A stretch of 64,000 nucleotides of DNA from Trema orientale (Eukaryota > Streptophyta > Magnoliopsida > Rosales > Cannabaceae), in assembly GCA_002914845.1 (NCBI GenBank), contig JXTC01000531.1:140534-204533 (forward strand), read 5' to 3'. The stretch's first letter is position 1. Each line of letters starts with the position of its first letter. Under the pieces are notes generated by a model. The model ran no database searches, had not been told where the DNA came from, and saw only the letters and a program-made list of their open reading frames with translations. Both the position numbers and the translations under genes were made by a program. This document shows, one piece after another, positions 37,986 to 49,940 of the stretch.

Positions 37986-39146
37986 TTGTTAGTATAATTA
38001 TTTCCTGGTTATAGTGTATCATTTTAATTTTGAGATAAAATAGAGTGAATGTAATTTTCTCAAAAAATAATCTTGCGTTGCAAACACAAGTACTATATAA
38101 TGGTAGTTAGTCAGTGCAAATTACAACACTAATATACAGGTAGTTAGTCAGCAGGTTAGGAACTAGGTTACCCATTTGGTTATTCTCCAAATCTTAATCA
38201 TGGCTTGGAATTGGAGAATGCCAAAACCATGTATATCTCTTGAAGTTTTTGTAGTTCCCTATCTTCCCATTAGTTTTTCCTAAATTCCCTTTTTGTTTTA
38301 AGCTATAAAAAAAAAATACAACTACCTACTATTTTCCCTAGCTGAAAAAAGAAATTAATTAAAACTATATTTGTTTTTCTTCTAAGTAATCTAATCGAGC
38401 TTTTAATGAAAATTTCAATTTCAAGTTCTTATAGCGATGTCTTTATTATTTTCTTTTTCACTTTACTATACTACCCCTCAAAAGAATTCATCAAATTTGT
38501 ACAAATACACATCAAATGTAGAGCATGGGTTAGTTCAAACTTATATATATTAGTATTATCCTACTTCTATAAGAGGTTTGTTGACCCATTGCTATCTTTC
38601 ATTTAAAAATGAAAAATGAACAAGTAATGAATATATTAATTGTCTTAAAACAATTCAAATTCCTAACATCAGCTGTTGAGTTCTTCAAGACTTATCGAGT
38701 AATTTCATTTACAAAAAAAAAAAAAAAAAAGACTTACTGATTAAAATTTTTGTCATTTTAAAAGATAATGTTCAAACTCAATTATTTTTCTTATCAAATT
38801 GTAAAACTAAACTTTCTTCGGTGTTCTGTTATTAATCTCTAAATTCGAGTTTTATACCATGAAAACTATATATTTTTACTTTTCTTTTTTTAATTTGTGA
38901 TTTTTATTGCTTTTCCACCCAAACACTGCCACTTAAATATAAAAATAATTACTTTATAAACTCTACCTTGTCCCTAAGTACACTATCCCATGACTCAAGA
39001 AAGCAGAACCTATTTTTTTGCTTCAAATCTTTATTAGATAGAGAAGAATACGAAATATTAAAAAAAGAAAAAAACAAACAATTTTAGCCGCGATAGAAAC
39101 GAATAATTATACGTTGAAGACTAAAGAGTATAGGCGCATAAGTGCA
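37986..39146. other. Gene-free spacer
   Basis: AT-rich; a GGTAGTTAGTCAG phrase occurs twice (about 38101 and 38139). No gene recognised. Confidence 0.4.
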
Positions 39147-39155
39147 AATGCAACC

Positions 39156-39446
39156 GAGAAATTTAGGTGGATGACCAATATTTTAAATTTGATTAAGTAG
39201 ATGTCCACTTTTTAAATTTTATAGCTAAATGTCCAGATATATATATTTTTATACTTGGTAGATAAACATATCTACCAATTTTAGTTACTGTGCTGAAATG
39301 TATTAGGTATATATTTTTTTGTACTTAGTATATAAAGTTTTATACTTGGTATATAAGCATATATACCGGATATTTTGCTATAACATTTGACAAATGGACA
39401 TTTACTTAACTTGGGCCTAAAATTTGATCATATTTCTATATAGCCC
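39156..39446. mobile_element. Mutator-type MITE, 291 bp (family with 52373-52651)
   Basis: Flanked by a perfect 9-bp direct repeat AATGCAACC (39147-39155 and 39447-39455). The interior repeats TACTTGGTA(T/G)ATAAA-type units. The complement of this element matches 52373-52651 nearly end to end, so this is a mobile family with at least two copies here. Confidence 0.87.
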
Positions 39447-39654
39447 AATGCAACCTGGTAAACCCAATTGTTAAGTTTTGACTCTTGGTCCGGTCCACAC
39501 ATCCCACGGTCCCTAATGCATCACCAATCGCCACCGCATATCAAATTGGGGAGACTAGTTCAAATCGTTTTAACCCGGGGGTTCCAAAACCTTACATAAG
39601 CTCGATTTCTTCTTCTTCTTCTTTTTTCAAACAAAACAAAACAAAATAGATTAG

Positions 39655-40400
39655 GCTTTTTAATATAAAAACTCTGCGAACTTGAAAAAATTAGTAAAAT
39701 TAACTCTTAATTCAATTTTTTAGAGCAAAATCTCCTAATGTCCTTTATTATTAGTTCTATTAGAAATAAAGATTTTTCTGTTATTTTTTTATGGTTAAGT
39801 CCATACTCTTATATTTGTGGCTTCTAGTTCCTCATTCTTAGATATTTTTTCACGTTAATTCTTTTTAATATTTTTTTGTTCAATACTCATTTTTAATCTT
39901 TTCTGTTCAATACTGCTGTTAATTAGCAGTTGTCAAAAACATACTCATATTAGCAGGGGTAAAATTGGAAAGAAAGGAAAATTATTATTTAATTAAAAAA
40001 GAATTGGGTTATCATTTTCGTTCAAGGTAGATGTAAGAAATTGAAAAATTTTATATAGTTTCAATATGGATATACTTTGGTTTATGGGACATAGATTGCC
40101 ATCTTTATATGTTGTCGTTCCAATTTATGAGTAGAAAGATTAAAATGAATTGACGTGAAACAAAAATATAAGAATGAGGACTTACAAGTCACAAATAAAA
40201 TAATTGAGACTTAACTGTAAAAAAAATAATAAAAACACCTTTATTTTTAACAGAAATCTGTAAAAAAAAAAAAACAAAAATACCTTTCTTTTTAAAAAAA
40301 CTAATATTAAGGAACATCAGAAGGTTTTGTTCTAAAAATTTGAGTTCATGGTTAATTTTAGTAAACTATTCCGAATTCATGGGGCTTTTGTATTAAAAAA
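39655..40400. mobile_element. Foldback element, about 745 bp with about 250-bp inverted repeats
   Basis: The left arm from 39655 and the complement of the right arm ending at 40400 match with substitutions (shared CTTTTTAATA, AAAATTAAC and TTATTAGTT-type blocks). No coding frame; no clear target duplication was read. Confidence 0.7.
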
Positions 40401-41729
40401 CTAATATATTAACTGAAATTACGAGTCTACCATAACACCGCTTCCTTCTTCTAGTTCCGTCCCTCCGTTTTGTTATATTCTCCACGAGCTGAAATAAATA
40501 TATACATAGCGTCGCCTGCGACGACTTTTTTCAATTCTTTTAAAAATTACAAATTTTTATATATTTTTTCTTCGTGTATGTATAGATATATATATATATA
40601 TATATACATAGATATATTTAATAGGTAATTCCTATGAAATAAGTGTAATTTTGTTGGTCTCCGTTCAAACCTTCAATCTTTCTTGGGCTTTTTTCCCCTC
40701 CTTCGCTTTTTTTGTTTTGTTTTGTTTTTTTGTTTCTGTATTTGAATCTTTGATATTGTTGCCCAAAATAAGAATATATGATATTGTGTGCATTCACTGA
40801 AAATATTTAGTCTTATAAGGTATGCTACTACATCGGATTGGAGCTGGTATATGGATTATAAATTTGATTGATTGAGTTTTTATTAGTAAATTATGAGCTG
40901 GATAGTGCTTTTTTATTCGTGTTTTTATTAGATTTATAGATTTATATATATATGACATTTAAATTTAAATTTGTTATTGAATCTCATTGAAAGTGATACA
41001 CGTGTGTGTGTGTATATATATATATACACTAGACAAAGTTTTTTCTCTTTAGAAGTGCACGAATTTAAGTCGAAACAGATTATGTCAATCAAGTAGAACT
41101 TTTAAGAAGAGTTTAAAATTTAATAAGAAGATTACATGAAAGAATCAGAGATTAATACGAGTATTATTTGTAAATAAATCTATCATAATCAATTCTAATC
41201 CGATCTTATCTATCAAATTCTTTTCTTTACAAATAATGTTTCACATAAAATCATAGATTCACAAATTATTTCTCGCACAAAGTCACAAAGTTACGAACAA
41301 AAATATTACTTATATTACATACTAGAAACACTGAAAAATAAATATTTTATCATAGGGTTGTCTATAAAATAAAATACCACGAAGTATAATTTGACTGCAA
41401 ATTTAACTCTATCTTTTAGCTTGTGCAAAATTAGACATTCACATTTCAAATTTCTATAAATTGACCAACAAATTTCTCATTAAACACAGATTTTTAATTA
41501 AATATATCTTATTTCTACTGACTGACACAAAACTTATATTGAAAATAACACAAGTTGCTCAATTTATACATATAAGGTATAAATTTGCAGAGATTTAAAA
41601 TATGGAGCTATAAATTTGCACAAACCAAATAATAGGGTTAAAATAGGTCAGGTAATTTTTTTGGCAGATATTCCTTTTATAATGTCTTCCTGACACATAA
41701 ATTCTTTCATCTAATAAGGATTTTGAATT
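40401..41729. other. Gene-free spacer
   Basis: AT-rich with short AT and GT microsatellites (about 40590 and 41001). No gene or element boundary recognised. Confidence 0.4.
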
Positions 41730-42245
41730 GAATATAGTAACGGTCCCTGAATTATACTTATTGTATCACTTTACCCCCTGAATTTTCAACTTAAACAGTA
41801 ATGTCCCCTGAATTATGGAATTGTTACAGCAATGGTCTATTTATCATAAACTGTTAGTTTTTTAACAAAAAATAGTCATGGACAAATTGTATAATTAAGT
41901 CTTATTTACTTCTATGAGTCAGAATCTCGTTTTAACCATAGTTACTAAACAATGCACTTTGTACATGACTTATTTCTGTTAAAAATTTAATAGTTTGTGA
42001 AAAAAATGGTCAGTATTGCAATAATTGCATAAGCCATGGTAGGTCTTGGTAGTCTATTGTATAAGTTAAAAATTCAGAATCTCATTCTTGATTATAGTTA
42101 CAAAATCGTATATCTTGTAATGACTTATTTCTGTTAAATATTTAATAATTTGTGACAAAATGATTATTGTTATAATAATTATATAATTTAGGAACTATTA
42201 CTATGTAACTTGAAAATTCAAAGGGCAAAGTGGCATAACATGTAT
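41730..42245. mobile_element. Non-autonomous element with short inverted ends, about 515 bp
   Basis: The left end (about 41760-41810, with ATCACTTTACCCCCTGAATTT) reappears inverted at 42180-42240 (AAATTCAAAGGGCAAAGTGGC region). The interior matches the partial copy at 31.3 kb. No coding frame. Confidence 0.68.
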
Positions 42246-42347
42246 AGAAATCTCACACGTGTGATAGGATGCAAGTAGCATACCTCGGAAGCAGCGAGCC
42301 AGATGCCACTTCGTGCAATCTACACACATATATATATATATATGTAT

Positions 42348-42590
42348 GGTTGCCAATCCGGTAGGTATTTTTTTTTTTTACCTATGTGTAGGTATTTTTT
42401 TTCTAGCCGTTGGATCATCATCTAACAATGATCTAACGGCTAAAATGAGATGCATGAAAAGACGTGCATCATTAATGCTTTTTCTCTCTCCTATTTTTTA
42501 ATATAAAAAAAATGTGCAAAAAAATTTTTCATTGGCCCAATTGATATCTATGTATAGGTAAAAAAAAAAATACCTACTGGATTGGTGCCC
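42348..42590. mobile_element. Mutator-type MITE family A, copy 1, 243 bp
   Basis: A perfect 9-bp duplication TATATGTAT flanks the element (42339-42347 and 42591-42599). Ends read GGTTGCCAATCCGGTAGG and, complemented from the right, GGGCACCAATCCAGTAGG. The inner part includes GCCGTTGGATCAT, palindromic ATCTAAC blocks and GAAAAGACGTGCATCATTAA. Confidence 0.92.
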
Positions 42591-42599
42591 TATATGTAT

Positions 42600-43905
42600 A
42601 TATGTATATATATGGACGAGGTTTCAATGATTATGACTCCATAATAACCATCATAAAAATTTGTATTAACATTAAATAATTATAGATATTAATAAAAGTA
42701 TTAAATACAAAATTATGACGTATACTTAAAAATCACCTCCTATAACAAGTTTAACAACAGGTTACTATTTGATATTAATTATAAAGATTCTTTTTTCTTT
42801 TTTCCCTTAGTCTTTGCAATAAATATCCTCAACGAAAAAGTGGATTTAATAATGGATAGAATTTCATGTCCTTTTAATTACTCATTTTTTGAATTGCTGT
42901 ATTTAATTAGTTAGCTATAGAAAATTGTGTGAGTTTGAAAATTATGTTCTATTTAACAAAAAAAAAAAAAAAACACACACACACAAAGCATAAAAGTTAG
43001 ATAATATACTTAAATAATTTTTTTATTCTCATTTCATTCTTGGAGTTTAAATAATTCCATCTAAAAAATATTCTGATTTTTTAAACTAGAAGTTTAATTA
43101 AGATCTGTTTGATATTTAATTTGGATGCCTTCCAGATTATATAAAAACACTGATACAAATTAAAGTTGTTTGGTGAGGAGTTCTTGGAATTTATATTGGA
43201 TTATAATTCTGAGATTCATTGTAATATTATAAAACAATTATACAATGTTTTTAAATTTTCCCATCGACCTAAGCTTTCCTTTTTATTTTATTTTTTTAAT
43301 TTTTTTTAAATTATCTATTATTACCCTCAGTGACGTAACCTTTCTTAGCTCCACCTACTCTACGTTTTCTTTTTTCTTTCTTTTATTTTTTTACTGAAGT
43401 ATATTCTTTTTTAACGATTAGGTTTTTCTTTTTTTTTTTCCTTTTAATATAGTCATAAAACATTTATTTAAGAATAATCTCATTTATAAGTAACATGTTT
43501 TTCTTTAAACATGTTAAAAACTATATTTCTAAATGACAAACACAATAATCATGCTTTAATTAAATAATGTCAATCTCATACTTTACACAATTATAATTCC
43601 AACACAAAGTTTTTAATGTTTAAATATGAAAATTATTCGAAAACAATGATACCAAACAAAATTTCAAAATTATCAAAATTTGGATACAATATATATTTTT
43701 TTAGATAAGATTCTATGATCCGAAAATTTTGTTTGCAAATCATATACCAAACATGCGTGTCTTTTATTATAAATCCCTCCAAAAGATAATGTAATTTTTT
43801 TTAAAAAAAAATCCCTCAAAAGTATTCATGTTCAAAACAAAAAATTTACAAATAATCCCTAAAGAATATAGCCGAATTTTAAGAATAAACAAATTCAAAA
43901 AATGT
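42600..43905. other. Gene-free spacer
   Basis: AT-rich sequence. The part 43090-43760 has loosely mirrored ends with TTTGGTAT-type phrases and may be an old MITE, but I could not establish boundaries. Confidence 0.35.
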
Positions 43906-43909
43906 GCAC

Positions 43910-44545
43910 ATGGACATACATAAAGTGTGAAAGTTTTTTATTCAATTATCATGTATAATGTGTGGCTTAAGTTAAGAGACCTGCTTTTCGTTTAATTTCG
44001 ATTAAAGTGGTTAGAGGGACACAATAATATGCATATCATCTAAAGTAAGAATGATTCTTAATATATATATAGATATATAGTTCAATTGTCACATATAATA
44101 TGTGCCCTAAGGGCGTGTTCTCCAATTTTGATTAAAATAGTCATAGAGACACAATATTATATATGTGATATTAACTATGTATGGTCCAAATTGTCACGTA
44201 TAATATTTGCCCTATATATATTGACTTGCTCTCTGATTTAATTGAAGTAGTCATAGAGACACAATATTTTGCGTATGTGACCTAAATTATAAATGTAATT
44301 TAATTGTCACATATAATAGATGCTCTATTATTCACTTTCTCTGTAATTTGATCGAAATAGTTATAGAGATACAATTTTAAAGTACTATAGATTTGGTTTA
44401 TTTTATTATCACGTATAATATGTGCCTTATAATTTTTTTGTCCAATTCAATCTAATGTAGTTATAGAGACACATTATTGTGTACGTAACCTAAAATATGA
44501 ATATAGTTCATTATTCTATTGTAATATATAATGTGTGCTCTAAGC
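43910..44545. repeat. Diverged satellite-like array, about 110-bp unit, six copies
   Basis: Anchor phrases of the type TGTCACATATAATATGTGCC occur near 43945, 44083, 44192, 44306, 44407 and 44518, giving spacings of about 101 to 137 bases. A second anchor, ATAGAGACACAATAT, follows in most units. Units are strongly diverged, so the array is old. Confidence 0.85.
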
Positions 44546-45780
44546 TAAGGGGACTTACAACATAATGTAAAGAATCCTCATTCAATCTTTTTTCTTTCTA
44601 AATTTATTTGAAATTAGCGTTATTTTAAAATTTTCTTCTACTGAAATTTTATAAATTTCCAAAAATATGTCTATAATAAAATTTTAATTTACACTCCTTT
44701 CCAAAAAATATCACTACTATAAACTATCAATTTACATTTTTTTCCCTTAATGAATGTGTATTAAGAATTTTTCACGTCAATGTTATATTTAACGTACTTT
44801 TTGGCATTGTCCAAAAAATGCATCTTCAAAAGTATGTCATATTTGACATAATTTTTAGCATGTGTTAAAAGTTATGTTAAATATAACACCAAGAATAACA
44901 TATGTCAAATTTTAGTATGTGTGTAAATTTACAATATTATCATTGTAGAATATATTTAAATTTAAAATCTTGCCACTAGCATAGATTTGAATTTATGATA
45001 TTTGCATTATAGTATGGTTAAAATTTTACAATATCACCATTATTTTGAAATCTAAAACATGTACACATTTCACAATGTGGCCAAAGTTGATACGTTTAAA
45101 CTTTTTTTTTATTTTTTTTCTTTTTATCTAAATTTTATCTTCACTAAATTTCTATAAATTAGAACTCCCATTCACTATTTTGCTACTTACATATTTTATA
45201 AAATAAAAAATATTATTTAAATACTTTATGAGTGTAATAGATTTTTATGATTAACAAATGGATGGCAAAATAAGAAGATTTCATAGTATAAAATATGTAT
45301 TTTGTAAATTAAAAAAAATTAAATACAAAATAGCATTGTGTTTTAGCATGCATGTATTAGAGTAAAATCTAAAAAGTGTGTGCTAAATTAAAACCCAGCT
45401 ATATTTAAGTTTAGCATTTTTTTTTTAGTATGACTAAGAGCACATGTATACCAACTTAAATGGACAAAGCACCGGATATTTTTTGCTTGAGTTATATGAG
45501 AAATGATGCAATGGAAACTGAGGTAATCATGCAAAGAATTGTATGTTGATGTTGAGCTCACAACATACCTACTAAGCTATTTTCTCTAACAGAAATCAAC
45601 CCCAGTAACTGATTATTTAACACGAAGGACATGTGTATAGAAAATCTAATTACTAATATGCCGAATTTTGAAGGGGTCATTTCAAAAGAAAAACAAAAAT
45701 TGAAGGATGTCAAAAAGGTTTTCTTCTTCCTATTCCTTGCAACTATCAACTCCATCCCTTCAATATGCAATTTGCATATT
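44546..45780. other. Gene-free spacer
   Basis: AT-rich; no gene recognised. The minus open frame at 45558-45770 has no domain. Confidence 0.4.
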
Positions 45781-45799
45781 TTCGGTCTCTCAGTCCTTT

Positions 45800-45850
45800 A
45801 GTCCCACATCGGTGCTGAGGAAAGAGTAGTGATGCGTGAGGGCTATAAAA
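45800..45850 (+). promoter_or_regulatory. Plant snRNA promoter: USE plus TATA box, pol II spacing
   Basis: The upstream sequence element AGTCCCACATCG lies at 45800-45811 and TATAAA at 45844-45849. The 32-base gap fits the pol II class of plant snRNA genes (about 33-35), not the shorter pol III class. The RNA start (45876) lies 32 bases downstream of the TATA box. Confidence 0.85.
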
Positions 45851-45875
45851 GACAAGACATCACCATGAAATAAGC

Positions 45876-46005
45876 ATACCTNGGGCCAATGGCCCACACG
45901 ATATTAAATTAAATAATTAAATTTTTAAGGGGAGAGCCCACCCACTAGCAAGGCGCTCTCATGCGTCGCCCACGCTGCGCACCCCATATGATGCTTAAAG
46001 GTTTT
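45876..46005 (+). ncRNA. U2 snRNA gene, internally deleted or mis-assembled
   Basis: The locus starts with ATACCT, the 5' end of U2, at the correct distance from the snRNA promoter. After one N (45882) it continues with the stem-loop IIb region GGGCCAATGGCCCACACGATATTAAA-like sequence (45883-45908), an A/T-rich segment in place of the Sm site, then a GC-rich region resembling stem-loops III and IV. About 65 nucleotides, including the branch-site pairing region and stem-loops I and IIa, are missing between ATACCT and GGGCC. The 3' part is diverged from what I know of plant U2. So it is either a pseudogene or a locus whose middle was lost in assembly. Confidence 0.78.
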
Positions 46006-46020
46006 TTAAGGTGAGGTATA

Positions 46021-46241
46021 GTTTTTATTAGATAAATATTATTTTTTAAAAATTATTTAGAAAAATGTAATTTTTTAAAATAGTAACTAATTTTTAATAA
46101 TCAGTATTTTGGTAATAACTTTTCAGAAACAAGTTTCCAGAACTTTCCAGAAACAAGTTTCAGAAATCGGTAACCAATAATTATTTTAAAAAATAATTTT
46201 TTCTAAATAATTTTTAAAAAATAATATTTTTCTAATAAAAA
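46021..46241. mobile_element. Small foldback / MITE, about 220 bp
   Basis: The left arm (46021-46068) is the near-perfect complement of 46195-46241: TTTTTATTAGA(T/A)AAATATTATTTTTTAAAAATTATTTAGAAAAA-type arms. The loop contains a repeated CAGAAACAAGTTTC phrase. It sits only about 15 bases beyond the U2 remnant. Confidence 0.75.
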
Positions 46242-46339
46242 TCGTACGAAAATTTAAAAAAAATCTGAGTTCCGTATTTTTGTAATTCTTTTAGTTTTTT
46301 ATACTTTTTATACGTAAAAGTGATAGAAACCTTGTAAGA

Positions 46340-46520
46340 TTGGTACACCGGGTCTCATACTTCTACGAGCCTGTTCTGTTTCAGCCCAATTGGGCTTGTG
46401 AGGTCTGTTTCACCCCAATGGGCCTTGTGTTGTACATATGCGGCCTGTTGTGTCTCAGCCTATGCAGCCTGTTATGTCTCAGCCTAATGGGCCTTGTGAA
46501 CTCTATACAACCCATCCAGG
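46340..46520. repeat. Short GGCC-rich tandem phrases
   Basis: Variants of CAGCCCAATGGGCCTTGTG and TGTGTCTCAGCCTA repeat four to five times. The stretch is GC-richer than its surroundings. No product assigned. Confidence 0.5.
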
Positions 46521-46805
46521 TGTAGTTGTTGAAACTTCTTTAAGCCGCCACGTAATTTTATAAAAAGTATTACACTAAAAAGGAGGTTAGGTTCCTTTCT
46601 TATGATAAATTTGGTTTTACAATAAACTCATAGAATTTCTCTTTTTAAAAAGAAAATGTAAACTAATTTGCTATTGTTACTAATATAATGTCGATATAGA
46701 CTTATATAATTAAACTAACACAGAAGGTTATTTTCGATATTCATAAAGTATTGGTTGAGGTTTATTTGAGATATTTTGGCAGTAGGTAGAATATATATAT
46801 TTTTA

Positions 46806-46977
46806 GGGGATGTCTACGGTAGGGGCGTCCCTACGTAGGGTCATGCCTTAATTACCGTTGGATGGGAATCTGTGGGGAATAACGGGAATCTGTAGAGAAT
46901 CTATTTATATACAGATTCCCATCCAACGGTGAATAGACAGGGCCCTACGTAGGGGCGCCCCTACTGTAGACGCGCCC
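46806..46977. mobile_element. Mutator-type MITE, 172 bp
   Basis: Perfect 9-bp duplication ATATTTTTA at 46797-46805 and 46978-46986. Long inverted ends start GGG(G/C)(A/G)(T/C)GTCTAC and include TAGGGGCG and CCCTACGTAGGG, followed by mirrored CCGTTGGATGGGAATCTGT. The whole element can fold into one hairpin. Confidence 0.93.
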
Positions 46978-46989
46978 ATATTTTTATTT

Positions 46990-48090
46990 GTCAAAAACAT
47001 CAATTTAAAACGTTTAAAAAAGTTAGGATTAGGTACAAGTTCATTTTGTGAAAAATAATTATGCTATTTTTTTATTCTATTTTCTTAATAATGATATCAC
47101 AAAATGGAACATGTCCCAGAATTTATGAAAAACTAATTGGATTTATAATATAAAAAACAATTGAATGCTACAAAGAGAATTGTGATCATGCTCTAAGACA
47201 CGTGTATAAACTAGAAACTCATTTTAATAAATCAAAATAGGACACGTGTTAATATAACTTAAAGAAAAAAAGAAAAAAATATTACAAGAGTTAAAATAAC
47301 CGTATAGGCAAGTAATGGTTTTATTAAATTTAGAAAAAAAAGAGGTTAAACTAAACACCAGAACTAAAAAATAATAAAATATTCAACAAAATCAGAAAAT
47401 AATAAAATATTGATGAGCAGCTCGAATAAAGCTCTATTCCTTGTGTACATTTATTTTTCTATATATTACGATAGATATATGGATGTATGTATACATACCT
47501 TTTCTTGTAAATGGTTTTGCCTTAGCTGAGAAACTTCGTCTCCTAACATGATTTTATTCTCGTTTCAGCTTGATTGAAGGAAGGAGAATGTTTTCTTATG
47601 AATTTTGAATTTTGCATAATAAATAACATGAATATTTACTTCTTTTTAACTGGGATTTATTATGTTAATAGCAATAATAGTAATCACTATGGGATTTAGC
47701 AGTTAAAAGGGGTTTCCAGCTGACTGAAATGATTGGTGCAAGAAGCATAAAGTTGGTAAACCTTTTGTTATCATATTAGTTTAATTCTAAATTTGAACCC
47801 ATTTGGAAGCATGTATTGCCATGTTTATTTTCGTTGAAGCAGTTGACCAAAGAGGTAAGAAGTTGAATGAATTTAGGTCTGTGAAGATGATATCTGAATC
47901 TAACATAAAATGCACCAAGTTTAGTTATTGGTCTTTCATTTTTTGAGGAAGTGACAGCGATGAAGATTGCAAAAACAATCTTAGTTCTGTTTAATTTTCT
48001 AAGGCTTTTTGGCATATGATGGATCTTTTGTTAAATTTTGATGTTGGATTGACATTAAGATGAGCAAATTTCTTACCTTGTTTTTTGTTT
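46990..48090. other. Spacer and 5' flank of the UBC23-like pseudogene
   Basis: No gene recognised. A T-rich tract and TTTCAG acceptor-like site sit just upstream of the pseudogene start (48091-48101), so the copy may retain the last part of a leader intron. Confidence 0.4.
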
Positions 48091-48107
48091 AATTTCAGAT
48101 TTTCGAA

Positions 48108-49940
48108 ATGGGAAGTGGGCAGAGTATCAGTGCACATGAAGCTAATGAGGCTGCCACAGGTACACAAAATTATAATTGTCTGGACCATAATGATTCTTTA
48201 ACCGATCCAAATACTTGCAGTGAAAGAAAGGAAGTAAAAACAATAGCCGAGGTTGTCAACAATGCAAATACTATTCCATATATCTATAGGCAATATGTTG
48301 TAAGAAAAGAGACTGGTATGGTTGGAGTTGTGACAGAAGTTGCTGGCGATTCGGATTCTGATAGCAGCATCACTGATGATGAGGATGATGAAGACGAAGA
48401 CGACAGTGATGATGATGAGGACAACGGCGAAAATGAGGGAGAAATGGGTGATGAAGGTTCAAATTTGAATGGGGGAGTGGTGATAGGAATAGGAATGGAG
48501 GCAATTGTAAGAGTGGTCCACTTCCTGCTGACCAGTTTCGAGTACTTTGGATGGGTCAAACTGAGTCAACACAAAAAATATTATTGGTTTAACTGTTATT
48601 GATCGGGGATTCTTACATGGGGATTTTGTTGCTGTTGCTTCTGACCCAACTGGAAAGGTGGGCGTTCCCTACTACCCTGGCCAGCATGTGAGAGCAAGCT
48701 CATCGTCAGTTTTCAAGAATTCTACGTGGCTATCCGGCTTGTGGAAAGCTAGTCGGTTGGAGGGCACCGTTACAGAGGTCACAGTTATTTCGGTTTTTAT
48801 TTATTGGATAGGCATCTGCTGGTTATGGGCCAGATTCGTCTACTGCCCCTGCCGAAGAGCAAAGTCAAAAGAATTTGAAGTTGTTATCTTGTTTTGCACA
48901 TGCAAATTGGCACTTATGTGACCGGTGTCTTGTCTCGTTATCAACATCATCATCATCCTCTGTTCCTTTGGAAAAGTGCATGTCAAAGTTAGAGCTTCAT
49001 GATTCTATCAACAGTGAATTAGATTCAACTCAAATGGGTAGTGCGTGTGATTCAGAAACTAGTGCTCCAGAAGAATCAAATGGGAATAATGGATCCATGG
49101 ATCTTGATGTGGTGGCTGAATTGGTCGGACCCCCCAAATGGAAATAATCCGAGTACTGGATCAAATGAATCTAGCTCTTATGGTAGTTCATTGTCAGTTT
49201 CAAAAGAGCCTGTTCATGAAACATGGCCTCTTCATCGTAAAGAGTTGTGGTCGGGAGAGACAAGAAGGCACGAAAGGAGGAGGAAAGTTTTGAAAGAGCT
49301 GTTTCGATTGTCAATACTAGGACAAAAGTTGATATAGCGTGGCAGGATGGTAGAATATAGAACATGGATTGAGTTCAACAAATTTGATTCCGATTGATGG
49401 TCCAGGTGATCATGATGATTTTGTTGCTCAACAGTATGTGGTGGAGAAGGCCTCTGATGACACTGAAGATATATGCTTGTGAAGCTAGGCGTGTTGGAGT
49501 TGTGAGAAGTGCTAATGCTAAAGAGAAGACAGCTTGCTGCTTGTGTATAAAGTGGCTAAAACCCGTTTTCAGACCAGAAGATCCTAGAGAGTTTGACAAA
49601 GAGGAGGTTGTGAGTGTATATGAGCTTGAGGGGCATCCAGATTATGATTATTGCTGTGGCGATGTCGCTGTTAGATAGATTGTCTCCGGTGTCTATTTCT
49701 GCAGAAGCAGCTCCTGACAGAGACTTTATTAAGGAACCAAAGCAGCAAAATGGGCGGAATGAAGTCGAAGAAGGTCAGGAAAACTGCTCAGGACATGAGA
49801 AAGTTGATGACAAATTTACTGACAACACTTGTGTGAAGATTTCTCAGATATCTCCTGTTTATATTTCCCGGATTTTCGTTTTTATCGTTCAACCCCTTTG
49901 CTATTTATTCACAGTGGTTGCTTCTTAGGATATGAATCAT
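48108..49940 (+). pseudogene. Ubiquitin-conjugating enzyme E2 23-like (UBC23) pseudogene, N-terminal half
   Basis: Fragments of a plant UBC23-type giant E2 are readable in shifting frames: IPYIYRQYVVRKETGMVG, GDSDSDSSITDDED acidic region, FRVLWMGQTES, TVIDRGFLHGDFVA, YYPGQHVRASSSSVFKNS, WLSGLWKASRLEGTVTEVT, KEPVHETWPLHRK, TKVDIAWQDGR, VVEKASDD, REFDKEEVVSVYELEGHP and LSPVSISAE. At least six frameshifts separate them (around 48470, 48575, 48812, 49130, 49235 and 49355), and a stretch is missing at 48657 where the parent has a second tandem SH3-like segment. The catalytic UBC domain, which lies near the C-terminus of the parent, is absent. The middle looks intronless. In the living family the protein is a large E2/E3-like enzyme; this copy cannot make it. 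Confidence 0.85.

Noticed and set aside
48000-48107. miR399-type target sites upstream of the UBC-like pseudogene
   Set aside because: The fragment is closer to UBC23 than to PHO2/UBC24, and no site resembling the miR399 complement was seen between 47400 and 48108.
48284-48559. 91-codon minus frame rich in serine
   Set aside because: It is the antisense of the acidic repeat of the UBC23-like pseudogene.
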